DNA from: an uncultured Chthonomonadales bacterium
GTDB taxonomy: Bacteria > Armatimonadota > Chthonomonadetes > Chthonomonadales > CAJBBX01
NCBI GenBank assembly: GCA_938005745.1
Contig: CALLMM010000010.1
Coordinates: 1 to 64,000, forward strand
Direction of reading: 5' to 3'
Length of the DNA: 64,000 nt
How positions within the stretch are numbered: position 1 is the stretch's first letter; each line of letters begins with the position of its first letter. Below the pieces are notes generated by a model, which saw only the letters and a program-made list of their open reading frames with translations, was not told the origin of the DNA and made no database searches. A program made the translations under genes and the position numbers. Below, piece by piece: positions 16,656-25,709 of the stretch.

Positions 16656-17996
16656 ATGGATAGAAGAGAGCTGGAGCAGCTGGGAAGCTATATTGATCGA
16701 ACGTGCGAGGGGCTGACGCGCCGTCAGCTGCTGAAGGTGGGCGCGGTCAGCTTTCTGGGGCTGGGGCTGACCGAGTTCCTGGCGTTGAAGGCGGGGGCGG
16801 ACACGCCGCAAAAGCCGAAGAGCCGGGGGGCGACCCGCGATGTCTCCGTCATTCTGCTCTGGATGGCGGGCGGACCGAGCCATGTGGACACCTTTGACCC
16901 CAAGCCCGATGCGCCGGAGACGATCCGCGGACCGTTTGAGGCGATCAAGACGGTCGTGCCCGGCATGCTGCTGTCCGAGCATCTGCCGAGACTGGCGAAG
17001 GTCGCCGACCGGTTCAGCATCCTGCGCTCGGTAACGCACGGCGACGGGGCGCACGAACGCGCCCAGCACTATATGCAGACCGGCTATCTCCCCATTCCGA
17101 CGATGGAGTTCCCCTCCTACGGCGCGGTGCTGGCGCGCGAGCGCGGCATGGCGAACAGCCTCCCCGCCTATGTAACGCTGCTGGGGCGCGACGGAGAGGG
17201 CTACGGTCCGGGCTTTCTGGGCGGCTCCTACAGCCCCTTCTTCGCGGGCAATCCCAACGACGGAGACTATCGCGTGCCGGACCTGCCGATGCCGGAGGGC
17301 GTCAACCGCCGCCGCCTGGATCGCCGGCGCGCGCTGCTGCAGACGCTCGACACGCTGGCGCGCAGCAACGACGCCGTAAAATCTATGGACACATTCTTCA
17401 ATAACGCCTATAATCTGGTTACCTCGACCGATTCGCAGAAGGCGTTTGAGATCGGGCAGGAGCCGGCGCCGGTGCGTGATCTGTACGGGCGCAACCCGTT
17501 CGGGCAGTCGTGCCTGCTGGCGCGCCGTCTGGTGGAGGCGGGCGTTCGGTTCGTGACCATCACGCAGGGCGGGTGGGATACGCATGAGAACAACTTCCCC
17601 GCGCTGCAAAACGGTCTGCTGCCGACGATAGATCAGGGAATGAGCGCGCTGATCGGCGATCTGGCGCAGCGGGGAATGCTGGATACCACGCTGGTGATCT
17701 GGATGGGCGAGTTCGGACGCACGCCGGAGATCAACAAGAACCGGAACCCGGGGCGCGATCACTGGCCCAACGCGATGTCGGTGGTGATGGCGGGCGGCGG
17801 GACCCGCGGCGGAATGGTGATCGGAGAGACGGACGAGCGGGCGATGGGACCGAAAGAGCGTCCGATCCATGTGGAAGACCTTGCCGCCACCATCTACCAC
17901 GCGCTCGGCATTGATCCGGAGAAGGAGTACATCACTCCAACGGGGCGACCGGTGCGGCTCTCCAATGACGGCAAGGTGATCCGGGAGCTTTTCTAG
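16656..17996 (+). CDS. DUF1501 family protein (Tat-exported)
   Basis: 446 residues. LTRRQLLKVGAVSFLGLGLT near the N-terminus is a twin-arginine-like signal. DUF1501 motifs: LLWMAGGPSHVDTFDPKPDA, THGDGAHERAQHYMQTGYLP, FGQSCLLARRLVEAGVRFVT, WDTHENNF and WMGEFGRTPEIN followed by GRDHWPNA. This copy keeps the H/D-rich sites in full. It probably works with the 12685-15336 protein. The stop is five bases before the M42 peptidase gene. Confidence 0.92.
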   Translation: MDRRELEQLGSYIDRTCEGLTRRQLLKVGAVSFLGLGLTEFLALKAGADTPQKPKSRGATRDVSVILLWMAGGPSHVDTFDPKPDAPETIRGPFEAIKTVVPGMLLSEHLPRLAKVADRFSILRSVTHGDGAHERAQHYMQTGYLPIPTMEFPSYGAVLARERGMANSLPAYVTLLGRDGEGYGPGFLGGSYSPFFAGNPNDGDYRVPDLPMPEGVNRRRLDRRRALLQTLDTLARSNDAVKSMDTFFNNAYNLVTSTDSQKAFEIGQEPAPVRDLYGRNPFGQSCLLARRLVEAGVRFVTITQGGWDTHENNFPALQNGLLPTIDQGMSALIGDLAQRGMLDTTLVIWMGEFGRTPEINKNRNPGRDHWPNAMSVVMAGGGTRGGMVIGETDERAMGPKERPIHVEDLAATIYHALGIDPEKEYITPTGRPVRLSNDGKVIRELF

Positions 17997-18001
17997 ACGG
18001 C

Positions 18002-19045
18002 ATGCTCGATACCACCGAACTGATCCGCGAGCTGACCGCCATACCGGGACCGCCGGGCGGCGAGGAGGCGGTCTGCGCCGCCGTGCGCGCGCATGCCGAA
18101 GCGCTGGGGTACGCCTGCCAGACGGATGCGAAGGGCAACCTGCTGATCCCGCTGCCGACGGGCGGAGAGCCGGCGACGACGCCCCACATCGTCGTGACCG
18201 CGCATCTGGACGAACTGGGGCTGATGGTCTCGCAGGTGGAGCCGGACGGCTCGGTGCGGGTGATCCCGCTGGGCGGACTCTATCCCTGGAAGTGGGGAGA
18301 GCAACCGGTGGAGATCCTGGCGCAGCCGGAGCCGGTTCCAGGCATCATCTCCTTCGGCTGCATTCACACCAACTCTCCTCTGTCGGTGGCGCAGCACGCC
18401 CGCAATGAGCCGCTGACGTGGGAGCAGGCGTATCTCTTCACGGGGCTACTGCCGGAGGAGCTGCAGGAGCGGGGCGTGCGTCCCGGCGTGCGGGTCGCGC
18501 TGGCGCGGGATCGGCGCGCCGTGCGGGAGATCGGTCCGTACCTATGCGGCTATTTTCTGGATGACCGCGCCGACCTAGCGGCGATGCTGCTGGCGCTGGA
18601 GAGGCTGCGGGGAGCCTCCTTCCCGCAGGGCGTTCTCTTTGCCGCCACCGTCTCGGAGGAGGTGGGGGGGGAGGGCGCGCTCTATCTGCTGCAGCGGTAT
18701 CGCCCGGATATCTGTCTTGCGCTGGAGATCGGTCCGACCGTCCCGGAGAGCCGCTTTTTCCCGGATGCGCAGCCGACCATCTGGGTTCACGACAGCTTTG
18801 CCGCCATGTCCGCCCGCGACATCGAGGAGATGCACCGTCTGTGCGCGCAGTTGAAGCTCGCCCCGCACTGGCAGGCGCTCTCACGCGGCGGATCGGACGC
18901 CTCCTGCGCGGCGGCGCGCGGTCTGGCGGCGCGCCCGATCACCCTCGGACTCCCTCTGGAAAACTCGCACGGCTATGAGATCATGCATCGCGATGCGCCG
19001 CGCCTTCTGGCGCATCTGCTTGCCGCCTACCTTCAAACGATATAG
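18002..19045 (+). CDS. M42-family aminopeptidase
   Basis: 347 residues. The di-metal centre is readable: VVTAHLDELGLMVS (His, Asp), a Glu pair in TVSEEVGGEGAL, LEIGP for the following Asp/Glu ligand position, and the final His in NSHGYEIMHRDA. SRGGSDASCAA precedes it. M42 enzymes are cytoplasmic, often dodecameric, aminopeptidases with Zn or Co. The ATG is only five bases after the DUF1501 stop, so it belongs to the same transcript. Some relatives were named endoglucanase M in error. Confidence 0.88.
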   Translation: MLDTTELIRELTAIPGPPGGEEAVCAAVRAHAEALGYACQTDAKGNLLIPLPTGGEPATTPHIVVTAHLDELGLMVSQVEPDGSVRVIPLGGLYPWKWGEQPVEILAQPEPVPGIISFGCIHTNSPLSVAQHARNEPLTWEQAYLFTGLLPEELQERGVRPGVRVALARDRRAVREIGPYLCGYFLDDRADLAAMLLALERLRGASFPQGVLFAATVSEEVGGEGALYLLQRYRPDICLALEIGPTVPESRFFPDAQPTIWVHDSFAAMSARDIEEMHRLCAQLKLAPHWQALSRGGSDASCAAARGLAARPITLGLPLENSHGYEIMHRDAPRLLAHLLAAYLQTI

Positions 19046-19071
19046 CACAGACCTGCGCCTGGGGAGAGAAT

Positions 19072-19827
19072 ATGCGTGAACTGCAGGGTCGAACCGCGCT
19101 GATCACGGGCGGAACCCGCGGGATCGGCGCGGCGATCGCGCGCGCCTATGCGGAGCAGGGGATGCGTCTCGCCCTCAACTACCGGGCGGATCATGCCAGC
19201 GCGCGGCAGACCCTCGCGCAGCTTCCCGGCGAGGGGCACTGCCTGATCCCCGCGGACATCTCCGACCCCGCGCAGACGCAGGCGATGGTCGCGCAGGCAG
19301 CGCAGACGCTGGGGCGGCTCGATGTACTGGTCAATAACGCCGCCGTCTATGCCTTTCAGCCGTTCCATATGGAGCGTTACGCGGAGTGGCAGGATGCCTG
19401 GAAGCGCACGCTGGACCTGAATCTGATGGGCGCGGTCAACGCCACCTACTGCGCCCTGCCGCAGATGCGCTCGCAGGGCGGCGGCAAGGTGATCTTCATC
19501 GGGTCGCGGGGAGGATTTCGCGGGGAGACCGACGCGCCCGCCTATGCGGTCGCCAAGATCGGGCTGGTGGGGTTTACGCGCAGTCTGGCGCGCGCGCTGG
19601 CGCAGGAGAGGGTCTACGCCTACTGCATCGCGCCGGGCTGGGTGGAGACCGATATGTCGCGCGCGCGCATGGAGCCTCAGATGGAGCGAATCCTGGCGGA
19701 GATCCCCTTCGGGCGCGTCGCCTCTGTGGAGGATGTGGCGGGCGTCGCTCGGTTCCTCGCCTCTGATGCCGCCGACTACCTGACCGGCATCACCATCACC
19801 GTAACCGGCGGTCAGGCGATCTTCTAG
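19072..19827 (+). CDS. Short-chain dehydrogenase/reductase (FabG-like)
   Basis: 251 residues, the classical SDR length. Cofactor motif ITGGTRGIGAAIA at about residues 11-23, NNAAVYAF near 90, the catalytic Ser in IFIGSRGGFRG and YAVAK at about 156-160, and the C-terminal DYLTGITITVTGGQAIF typical of FabG-type enzymes. The basic TRGIG loop and Arg in NYRADHAS suggest NADP(H). The substrate cannot be told from sequence; the setting (M42 peptidase, DUF6785 protein) gives no strong hint. Confidence 0.88.
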   Translation: MRELQGRTALITGGTRGIGAAIARAYAEQGMRLALNYRADHASARQTLAQLPGEGHCLIPADISDPAQTQAMVAQAAQTLGRLDVLVNNAAVYAFQPFHMERYAEWQDAWKRTLDLNLMGAVNATYCALPQMRSQGGGKVIFIGSRGGFRGETDAPAYAVAKIGLVGFTRSLARALAQERVYAYCIAPGWVETDMSRARMEPQMERILAEIPFGRVASVEDVAGVARFLASDAADYLTGITITVTGGQAIF

Positions 19828-19882
19828 CCCGCGTCCCGGCTCTCGCCGTCTCTGACATCTCCCGACACTTCGAGGCTTTCTC

Positions 19883-21859
19883 ATGAACGCAGTCCCGCTT
19901 CCGCAGTCTGCGCCGGAATCCGACGCCGCGTCCGCCCGCCGATACGCGCCGGTGACGCTCCGCTCCGTGCTGATCGGGGCGGCGGGGGGCGTGGGGGTGG
20001 TGATCCTGCAGGTCGTCTCCAAAGCGGCTCCTAACACCGTGATCCTGCCTTTGGGGAGCGCAACCACGCTCTTTCCGGGCGTGGTGCTCTGCCTGTTCGC
20101 CATGGCGGTCGCCAATCTGCTGCTGAAGCGGTGGCGTCCGTCGGCGGTCTTTCTGCCGGGCGAGTTTGCGGTGGTCTTCGGGATGGTGACGGTCGCCGCG
20201 AGCATCGGGGCGCAGGATGAGCTTCAGTATCTGCTGCCCACGATGGTCTATCCGTTCCGGCAGGCGCAGAACCGGGATTCGGGGGAGTTTCGCAAATTTA
20301 TCCCGGAGTGGTACGCGCCGCGCGATCCGTCGGTGGTCGAACCCTACTATCAGGGGAACCGGAGCTTCTGGGATCCGCAGTTTCTGATCCCCTGGCTGAT
20401 CCCGGTCGCCGTCTGGATCGTCTGGACGATGGCGCTGGGGGTAACCATCTGGGCGTGGAACGTGATCCTGCGCCGCCGCTGGATGGATCACGACCGCCTC
20501 GTCTTCCCCTGCGTGCAGCTTCCGCTGGAGATGTGCCGCGCCGCAGGTTTCAACGGGATGCTGAGCGGTCGGCTCTTCTGGGGCGGATTTCTCTTCGCGG
20601 TCATCTTCAACTCGCTCACCAGTCTCAACGGACTGATCCCCGCGATCCCGGCGATCCCGACCGGCTACGATGCGCGTCCGGCGCTGCTGGCGGCTTCGGC
20701 TCCGTGGAATGCCCTGGAGCCGATGATCCTGACCTGGGACCCCTTCCACATCGGCATCTGCTACTTCATTCCGCTGGACATCCTCTTCAGTTCCTGGTTC
20801 TTCTATCTGTTCCGCAAGGCGATGGAGGTGTTCGGCTTTGCGATGGGATGGCGCGAACTGGGCTGGGATGCCAACGGCTTCCCCTATACCCGCGCGCAGG
20901 CGTCGGGGGCGTGGATCGTCCTCTTCTTCCTGCTGGTCTGGGCGGAGCGGAAACATCTGGCGCGGGTCTTCCGGGCGGGCTTTGGTCTTCGCGCCGATCT
21001 GGACGATTCTGAAGAGCCTGGCTCCTACCGGTGGGCGGCGCGCTGGCTGGTGATCGGAACGCTGTTTCTGATCGGGTTCAGCGTCGTTTCCGGCATGTCC
21101 ATCTGGCTGACCCTCGCCTACTACGCCTTCTTCTTCATGCTCTATGTGACCATGACGCGCATCTACGCGCAGGTCGGTCCGCCGATCCTCGAACTCTACT
21201 TCATTGACCCGCAGCGATTCATCACCTCGACCTTCGGGACGCACTGGGACTCGCCCCGCTCCTGGACGATCTTTTCCCTCAACTACTGGATTAACCGCGA
21301 TCATCGCGGGCAGCCGATGGCGCATCAACTGGCGGCGTTCCGTGTCGGCAAAAGCTGCCATGTCCCGCCGCGCGCGATGGGCGGGCTGGTGCTGTTCGCC
21401 TTTCTGATCGGCACGGTAACCTGCCTGCTTGCCGGGCTGCACTGGGCATACCGGCTGGGCGAGGATCAGTGGGTAACGGGAGGGTGGCGCGAAGCCGCCG
21501 CCGGTCTGACCGTCAGCCGCTACCGTCAGTGGACGCTGACGCCCTCCGGTCCGCACTGGCTGGAGGTCGGCTTTCTGAGCGTCGGAGCCGTGATCACCTG
21601 GACGCTTGCCAAGCTGCAGTACACCATCATCGGATTCCCCTTCCATCCCATCGGGTTTGCGCTGGCGATGTGTTTTGCCGTCGAATACAACTGGCCCGCG
21701 TTCCTGATCGCCTGGCTGTTCAAGCTGCTTCTGTTCCGCTACGGCGGGCGGGGCATGTACCTGCGCTTCGCCCCCTTCTTTCTCGGGCTGATTCTGGGCG
21801 CGGTCGTTACGCCGCTGACGTGGGGATTCCTGAGCTGGCTGTTTGAGTGGAACCGTTGA
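19883..21859 (+). CDS. DUF6785-type multi-pass membrane protein
   Basis: 658 residues with about twelve hydrophobic segments, among them VLIGAAGGVGVVILQVVS, TLFPGVVLCLFAMAVANLLL and FLIAWLFKLLLFRYGGRGMY. Conserved-looking text includes PGEFAVVFGMVTVAASIGAQ and FHIGICYFIPLDILFSSWFF. This matches the large family of unknown-function proteins of Armatimonadota and Planctomycetes labelled DUF6785/DUF6784, distantly like OPT transporters. A transport role is a guess from topology only. The 55 bases between the SDR stop and this ATG show no terminator. Confidence 0.75.
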   Translation: MNAVPLPQSAPESDAASARRYAPVTLRSVLIGAAGGVGVVILQVVSKAAPNTVILPLGSATTLFPGVVLCLFAMAVANLLLKRWRPSAVFLPGEFAVVFGMVTVAASIGAQDELQYLLPTMVYPFRQAQNRDSGEFRKFIPEWYAPRDPSVVEPYYQGNRSFWDPQFLIPWLIPVAVWIVWTMALGVTIWAWNVILRRRWMDHDRLVFPCVQLPLEMCRAAGFNGMLSGRLFWGGFLFAVIFNSLTSLNGLIPAIPAIPTGYDARPALLAASAPWNALEPMILTWDPFHIGICYFIPLDILFSSWFFYLFRKAMEVFGFAMGWRELGWDANGFPYTRAQASGAWIVLFFLLVWAERKHLARVFRAGFGLRADLDDSEEPGSYRWAARWLVIGTLFLIGFSVVSGMSIWLTLAYYAFFFMLYVTMTRIYAQVGPPILELYFIDPQRFITSTFGTHWDSPRSWTIFSLNYWINRDHRGQPMAHQLAAFRVGKSCHVPPRAMGGLVLFAFLIGTVTCLLAGLHWAYRLGEDQWVTGGWREAAAGLTVSRYRQWTLTPSGPHWLEVGFLSVGAVITWTLAKLQYTIIGFPFHPIGFALAMCFAVEYNWPAFLIAWLFKLLLFRYGGRGMYLRFAPFFLGLILGAVVTPLTWGFLSWLFEWNR

Positions 21860-21887
21860 TCCAGACTACGCAGTTGTCAGGGATGGT

Positions 21888-22311
21888 ATGGAAGCGTTAA
21901 CGCCTCTACTGAAGACGACGATTGCGCTGATGGTGGTGGTCAATCCGATCGGGGCGGCGCCGATATTTCTGCGCCTGACGCGCGGAAGCCGGCAGACGCA
22001 AGGAGATCGCGGTCGTGCCGATCGCCATCCCGCAGCTTGCCGGACCGGGAGCCATCGGGTCGGTGATCCGCTTTGCGGATGCCGGTCCGTTCTGTCCCCA
22101 TATGCTGGCGGTCGCCGGGGTGATTCTGATCGTCGGGGCGATCGCGTGGGTGTCGCTGCGGCTGGCGGCGCCCATCGGGACGGCGCTGGGAACTACCGGC
22201 ATCAACATCCGCACCCGGATCATGGGACTGATCGTGGCGGCGGTGGCGGTCGAGTCTATCGTCAGCGGGCGGCGCGCCCTCTGGAAGAGCGCAGCCATAA
22301 CCGCCGGCGCG
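21888..22311 (+). pseudogene. marC-family membrane protein gene, internally deleted and frameshifted
   Basis: The gene begins MEALTPLLKTTIALMVVVNP and IGAAPIFLRLTRG, the first MarC helix. The next ~80 residues of the ~210-residue family are missing. At about 21990-22000 a second frame picks up with RRKEIAVVPIAIPQLAGPGA, the usual start of the second half, continuing through GTTGINIRTRIMGLIVAAVA and ESIVSGRRALW. That frame has no stop of its own before it runs into the opposite-strand TPR gene, which ends at 22312. The join lies in a CGCAAGGAGATCGCGG stretch. A product is unlikely to be functional. Confidence 0.75.
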
Positions 22312-23763
22312 CTAGCGGGGCTTCTGGAACCGCTCCAGGTTCTTGCGGGCGTCGGCGTAGTTGGGGTTGATGGCGAGGGCGCGGCGGTAGCTGGCGACCG
22401 CCAGATCGGTAAAGCCCTTCTTCTCCAGCGCGACCCCCAGATTATTGTGGGCGAACGCGTAGCGCGGATTGGCTTTGATGGCGCGCTGGTAGAACTTGAT
22501 CGCCTCATCCACGTTGTTGCGCCGGTCGAAGATCAGCCCCAGTCCGTTGAGCGCCTCGGCGTTTTCGGGAGCGTTCTGCAGGGAGCGCGTGTACTCCTTT
22601 TCGGCGCGGTCCAGGTCGTTTTTTGACAGGTAGTAAGCGGCAAGCCAGCGGCGCACATCGGCGCGGGCGGGATCGCGCTCCAGCGCCGTCGTCCAGGCGC
22701 GCGCGGCGGAGTCGGGATCGCCCTTGCGCGAATAGGCGGTGCCGAGATTGACCCAGGCGACCGCATCGCCGGGAGCGATCTCCGCCAGCTGACGAAACGT
22801 CTGCACCGCCTCCTCCATCTGACCGGCTTGAAAATACTGCAGACCGAGCGCGTGGAGGGTTTCGACGTTGTCGGGGCGCGTCTCCAGCGCGAGCCGGAAG
22901 CTGGCGATGGCGCGCGAGGGATTGCCGCTGCGGGCGTAGAGCGTTCCCAGACCGTAGGCGGCGGCGAAGTCCTTCGGGCTGATCGCCAGCGCGCGCTCAT
23001 ACTGGGCGATCGCCTCCTTCTCCTGCTTCAACTGCTGATAGGTCTCCGCCAGCGCCATGCGGGCATCGTAGCTGCGCGAATCCAGATTGACCGCCTTCCG
23101 CAGCGCGTCCCGCGCCTGCGGGTACTGCCGCAGATCGAGATACGCCAGCCCCAGATTGAGCCAGAAGTCGGCATTGCCAGGCATAAGCTGCGTGGCGCGC
23201 AGATAGGCGGCGACTGCCTCCTGCGGGCGGCGGCTCTGCTGGAGCGCATAGCCCAGATTGTTTTGAATGTAGGCGTCGCGGGGATTGATCTGCGCGGCGC
23301 GCCGGAACGCGGCGATGGCGTCGGAAAAGCGGTTTACTCTGATATAGACTCGTCCCAGATTGTAGTGCGCGTTGGCGGAGTCGGGCTGGAGGGAGACGGT
23401 TTTTCGGAAGGCGGCGATCGCCTCCTGCACGCGCCCGGCGTTCAGATAGGCGTTCCCCAGATTCATATGGGCTTCGCCATAGTTGTCGCGCAGCCGGACC
23501 GCCTGCTCCAGCGGCTCGATCGCTTCGGCGTACTTGCCCTGCCGCAGACGGATGAAGCCGATCCAGTTATAGATCAGCGGATCGTTGGGAGAGGCGGCAC
23601 GGGCGCGCTCGAACTCCTCCAGCGCGGCATCCAGCTTCCCCTCCCGGTGGAGCGCAACCGCCTTATGGAAATGCTCTGCGGCGTCCTGAGCCGCCGCACA
23701 GACCACCGCAATGCAGAGCAGAGATGTCAGCAGCAACAACGTCCGGCGCACGCATATCCGCAT
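22312..23763 (-). CDS. Secreted TPR-repeat protein
   Basis: 483 residues. MRICVRRTLLLLTSLLCIAV with a cut near CAAAQ is a signal peptide. The remainder is about 13 consecutive 34-residue TPR units, each with the pattern A-x-x-x-L-G-x-x-Y/A-x-x-x-G-x-x-x-x-A-x-x-x-F/Y-x-x-A-L, for example YGEAHMNLGNAYLNAGRVQE and ADFWLNLGLAYLDLRQYPQA. It is a scaffold for protein interaction at the periplasmic side. The start is the ATG at 23763, or a GTG three bases upstream; AAGGAG at about 23776-23781 serves both. No further domain is present. Confidence 0.88.
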   Translation of the reverse strand: MRICVRRTLLLLTSLLCIAVVCAAAQDAAEHFHKAVALHREGKLDAALEEFERARAASPNDPLIYNWIGFIRLRQGKYAEAIEPLEQAVRLRDNYGEAHMNLGNAYLNAGRVQEAIAAFRKTVSLQPDSANAHYNLGRVYIRVNRFSDAIAAFRRAAQINPRDAYIQNNLGYALQQSRRPQEAVAAYLRATQLMPGNADFWLNLGLAYLDLRQYPQARDALRKAVNLDSRSYDARMALAETYQQLKQEKEAIAQYERALAISPKDFAAAYGLGTLYARSGNPSRAIASFRLALETRPDNVETLHALGLQYFQAGQMEEAVQTFRQLAEIAPGDAVAWVNLGTAYSRKGDPDSAARAWTTALERDPARADVRRWLAAYYLSKNDLDRAEKEYTRSLQNAPENAEALNGLGLIFDRRNNVDEAIKFYQRAIKANPRYAFAHNNLGVALEKKGFTDLAVASYRRALAINPNYADARKNLERFQKPR

Positions 23764-23802
23764 CACCGCGCACACTCCTTCTGGCAACAGGTTTACAGGA
23801 CT

Positions 23803-23808
23803 ATTATA
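23803..23808 (-). promoter_or_regulatory. Extended -10 promoter of the TPR gene
   Basis: On the minus strand TGTTATAAT gives a perfect TATAAT box (23808 down to 23803) with the TG dinucleotide of an extended -10. No good -35 is seen in the GC-rich stretch upstream. The predicted leader is about 33 bases. Confidence 0.45.
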
Positions 23809-23866
23809 ACACAGGCGCGGCGGCGGCAGACGAGTCGGTCGGGGGAGTGCGAAGGCAGAGGAGCGA

Positions 23867-25252
23867 CTATCCGCCCTCCGGCATGGCGGGAGAGATGAGC
23901 GAGGAGGCAGGAACGACGCGGTTTTTCCCGGCGCGTTTGGCTTCATAGAGAGCGTTGTCGGCGGTCTGTATCAGCGTATTCTCATCGGAGGCGTCGCCGG
24001 GGAAGTCGGAGACCCCCGCGCTGACGGTCATGGCGCAGGAGAGACCGTTGCCCAGATCGAAACGGGTCTCCGCCACCGCTGCGCGCACGCGCTCCGCCAC
24101 CACCGTCGCTTCCGCGGCGCTGGTCTCCGGACAGACGATCACAAACTCCTCGCCGCCGTAGCGCGCCGCCAGATCGGCTTCGCGGATGCTGCGCCGCAGA
24201 AGCTCCGCGACCTGGATCAGCAGGCGGTTGCCCGCCTCATGCCCGTAGCGGTCGTTGACCGTCTTGAAGTCGTCGAGGTCCATCAGGATCATCGCGAGAG
24301 GACGGTTATAGCGCGTGGAGCGTTTCAGTTCATCTTCCAGGCTCCTGCGGAAGAAGCGGAAGTTGTAGAGGCGGGTCATCTCATCGGTGAAGGCGAGGTC
24401 CTGCAGCCCCTCCTGAAGACGCAGCTTGTAGAGGGGGAACCCGATTCTGTCAGCGAACTGGCGCAGCAGGCGAAGCTTCGCCTCGTCCAGAGGCTGTTCG
24501 GTCTTGAAGGAGAGGTAGAGCATCCCGAAGGGGACCTTCAGCGAGCGCAGGCTGACGCAGGCGACGGCGCGGGCGCGAGGATCGAGGTTCAACAGGCGCA
24601 CATGGCTGTGTCCCTTCACATCCGGAATGTAGAGCGGCGTGGAGTCGTGGGGAGACCATCCCGCATGACGGGTGCGCAGGCTGAAACGTTCGAACTTCAG
24701 GTCGTCGGGCGCGGCTCCCATCACCGCCATCATCTGCATCGAGCGCTGCGCCTCCCCGGTCAGGAAGATCGCCGCGCTCTGCAGACCCGGATAGAGCTTA
24801 TGCAGGGTCAGCAGGATCGAGTCGAGCGCATAGTCCAGCTTATCCGAGGAGTTGATGATCTGAGAGATATTGAGAAGCTCCTCTTTTTCGGCCACGGACG
24901 ACTGCAGCGAGACGCGCTCGCGGTTGACCTGGCGCGCGTAGAGACCGCCTGCCAGCGCGATGACAATCAGCGTCCCGGCGCGCACCGCCTCCTCCATCTC
25001 CAGCCCCTTTCCTCCCAGAAAGGGCGTCTCCATCAGGAGGCAGACCGCGCCTAGCAGCAGACCCAGCATGAGGACGAACCGGAATCGGCAGCGGATCGTG
25101 GCGAAGATAACGGGCAGGAAGAGCAGAGGAAGGTAGGGAGAGGCGGATCCGCCGGTGAGACGCACGATGGAGACGGCAAGCGCCGCCGTCGCCAGCGCGA
25201 GCAGGTTGGCGGCTCCTTCGGTCTTCAGCAGTCTGTTATACCAGAGGTTCAC
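23867..25252 (-). CDS. Membrane diguanylate cyclase with GAF-like sensor
   Basis: 461 residues from a GTG at 25252 preceded by GGAAGAGAG. The N-terminal ~120 residues form about five hydrophobic segments (NLLALATAALAVSIVRLTGG, YLPLLFLPVIFATI, FVLMLGLLLGAVCLLM). A coiled region and GAF-like domain (about 140-290) follow. The C-terminal GGDEF domain has DLDDFKTVNDRYGHEAGN and the active-site GGEEF at about residue 366. The inhibitory RxxD motif (READ) stands five residues before it, so c-di-GMP synthesis with product inhibition is expected. Presence of prepilins, PilB and MotAB in the window fits a role in surface behaviour (inference). Confidence 0.9.
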   Translation of the reverse strand: MNLWYNRLLKTEGAANLLALATAALAVSIVRLTGGSASPYLPLLFLPVIFATIRCRFRFVLMLGLLLGAVCLLMETPFLGGKGLEMEEAVRAGTLIVIALAGGLYARQVNRERVSLQSSVAEKEELLNISQIINSSDKLDYALDSILLTLHKLYPGLQSAAIFLTGEAQRSMQMMAVMGAAPDDLKFERFSLRTRHAGWSPHDSTPLYIPDVKGHSHVRLLNLDPRARAVACVSLRSLKVPFGMLYLSFKTEQPLDEAKLRLLRQFADRIGFPLYKLRLQEGLQDLAFTDEMTRLYNFRFFRRSLEDELKRSTRYNRPLAMILMDLDDFKTVNDRYGHEAGNRLLIQVAELLRRSIREADLAARYGGEEFVIVCPETSAAEATVVAERVRAAVAETRFDLGNGLSCAMTVSAGVSDFPGDASDENTLIQTADNALYEAKRAGKNRVVPASSLISPAMPEGG

Positions 25253-25390
25253 GGCGTCTCTCTTCCGGGATGAGCGGCGAACAGGGCGCTCGCCCGACAC
25301 TGCCACGCCGTTTCATGCCATCAGGGGCCGGGATAGGTATGAAACGCGAACCAGAGTGATAAGATGCGTCTGCGTCTCCGTCTGCTTTGA

Positions 25391-25640
25391 GATTGCTTCG
25401 GTCGCCTTCGGCTCCCTAGCAATGACAGAAGGGGGTCGCCTTCGGCTCCCTAACAATGACAGAAGGGGGTCGTCTTCGGCTCCCTAGCAATGACAGAAAG
25501 GGGTCACCTTCGGCTCCCTAGCAATGACAGAAGGGGGTCGCCTTCGGCTCCCTAGCAATGACAGAAGGGGGTCGTCTTCGGCTCCCTAGCAATGACAGAA
25601 GGGGGTCGTCTTCGGCTCCCCTCGCAAGGACAATCCGGGA
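25391..25640 (+). repeat. Tandem array of seven 34-bp repeats
   Basis: The core TTCGGCTCCC recurs at 25407, 25441, 25475, 25509, 25543, 25577 and 25611, a period of exactly 34 bases. Each unit reads GGTCGCCTTCGGCTCCCTAG then CAATGACAGAAGG, with one to three substitutions between units; the first is preceded by GATTGCTTC and the last decays to CTCGCAAGGACAA. The region from 25253 to 25768 has no credible gene. The unit resembles the ATTGCTTCG...GCAATGACAG intergenic palindromes spread in many bacterial genomes. Confidence 0.9.
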
Positions 25641-25679
25641 CGTTCGACCGTTGCTGTCAGGCGCAACCCGCCCTCAACC

Positions 25680-25709
25680 CGTCATTGCGAGCGCAGCGAG
25701 GCAATCTTC
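25680..25709 (-). repeat. Inverted copy of the repeat element end
   Basis: CGTCATTGCGAGCGCAGCGA followed by GGCAATCTT is the reverse-oriented counterpart of GATTGCTTCG...GCAATGACAG at the left end of the array. With the array it makes an overall inverted-repeat arrangement between the diguanylate cyclase promoter region and the end of argH. Confidence 0.7.

Noticed and set aside
22015..22626. A long plus-strand frame continuing past 22311
   Set aside because: Only the first part is the marC remnant; beyond 22311 it is the complement of the TPR gene and not protein-like.
25391..25640. CRISPR array
   Set aside because: The units are contiguous 34-base copies with no unique spacers, and no cas genes are near.
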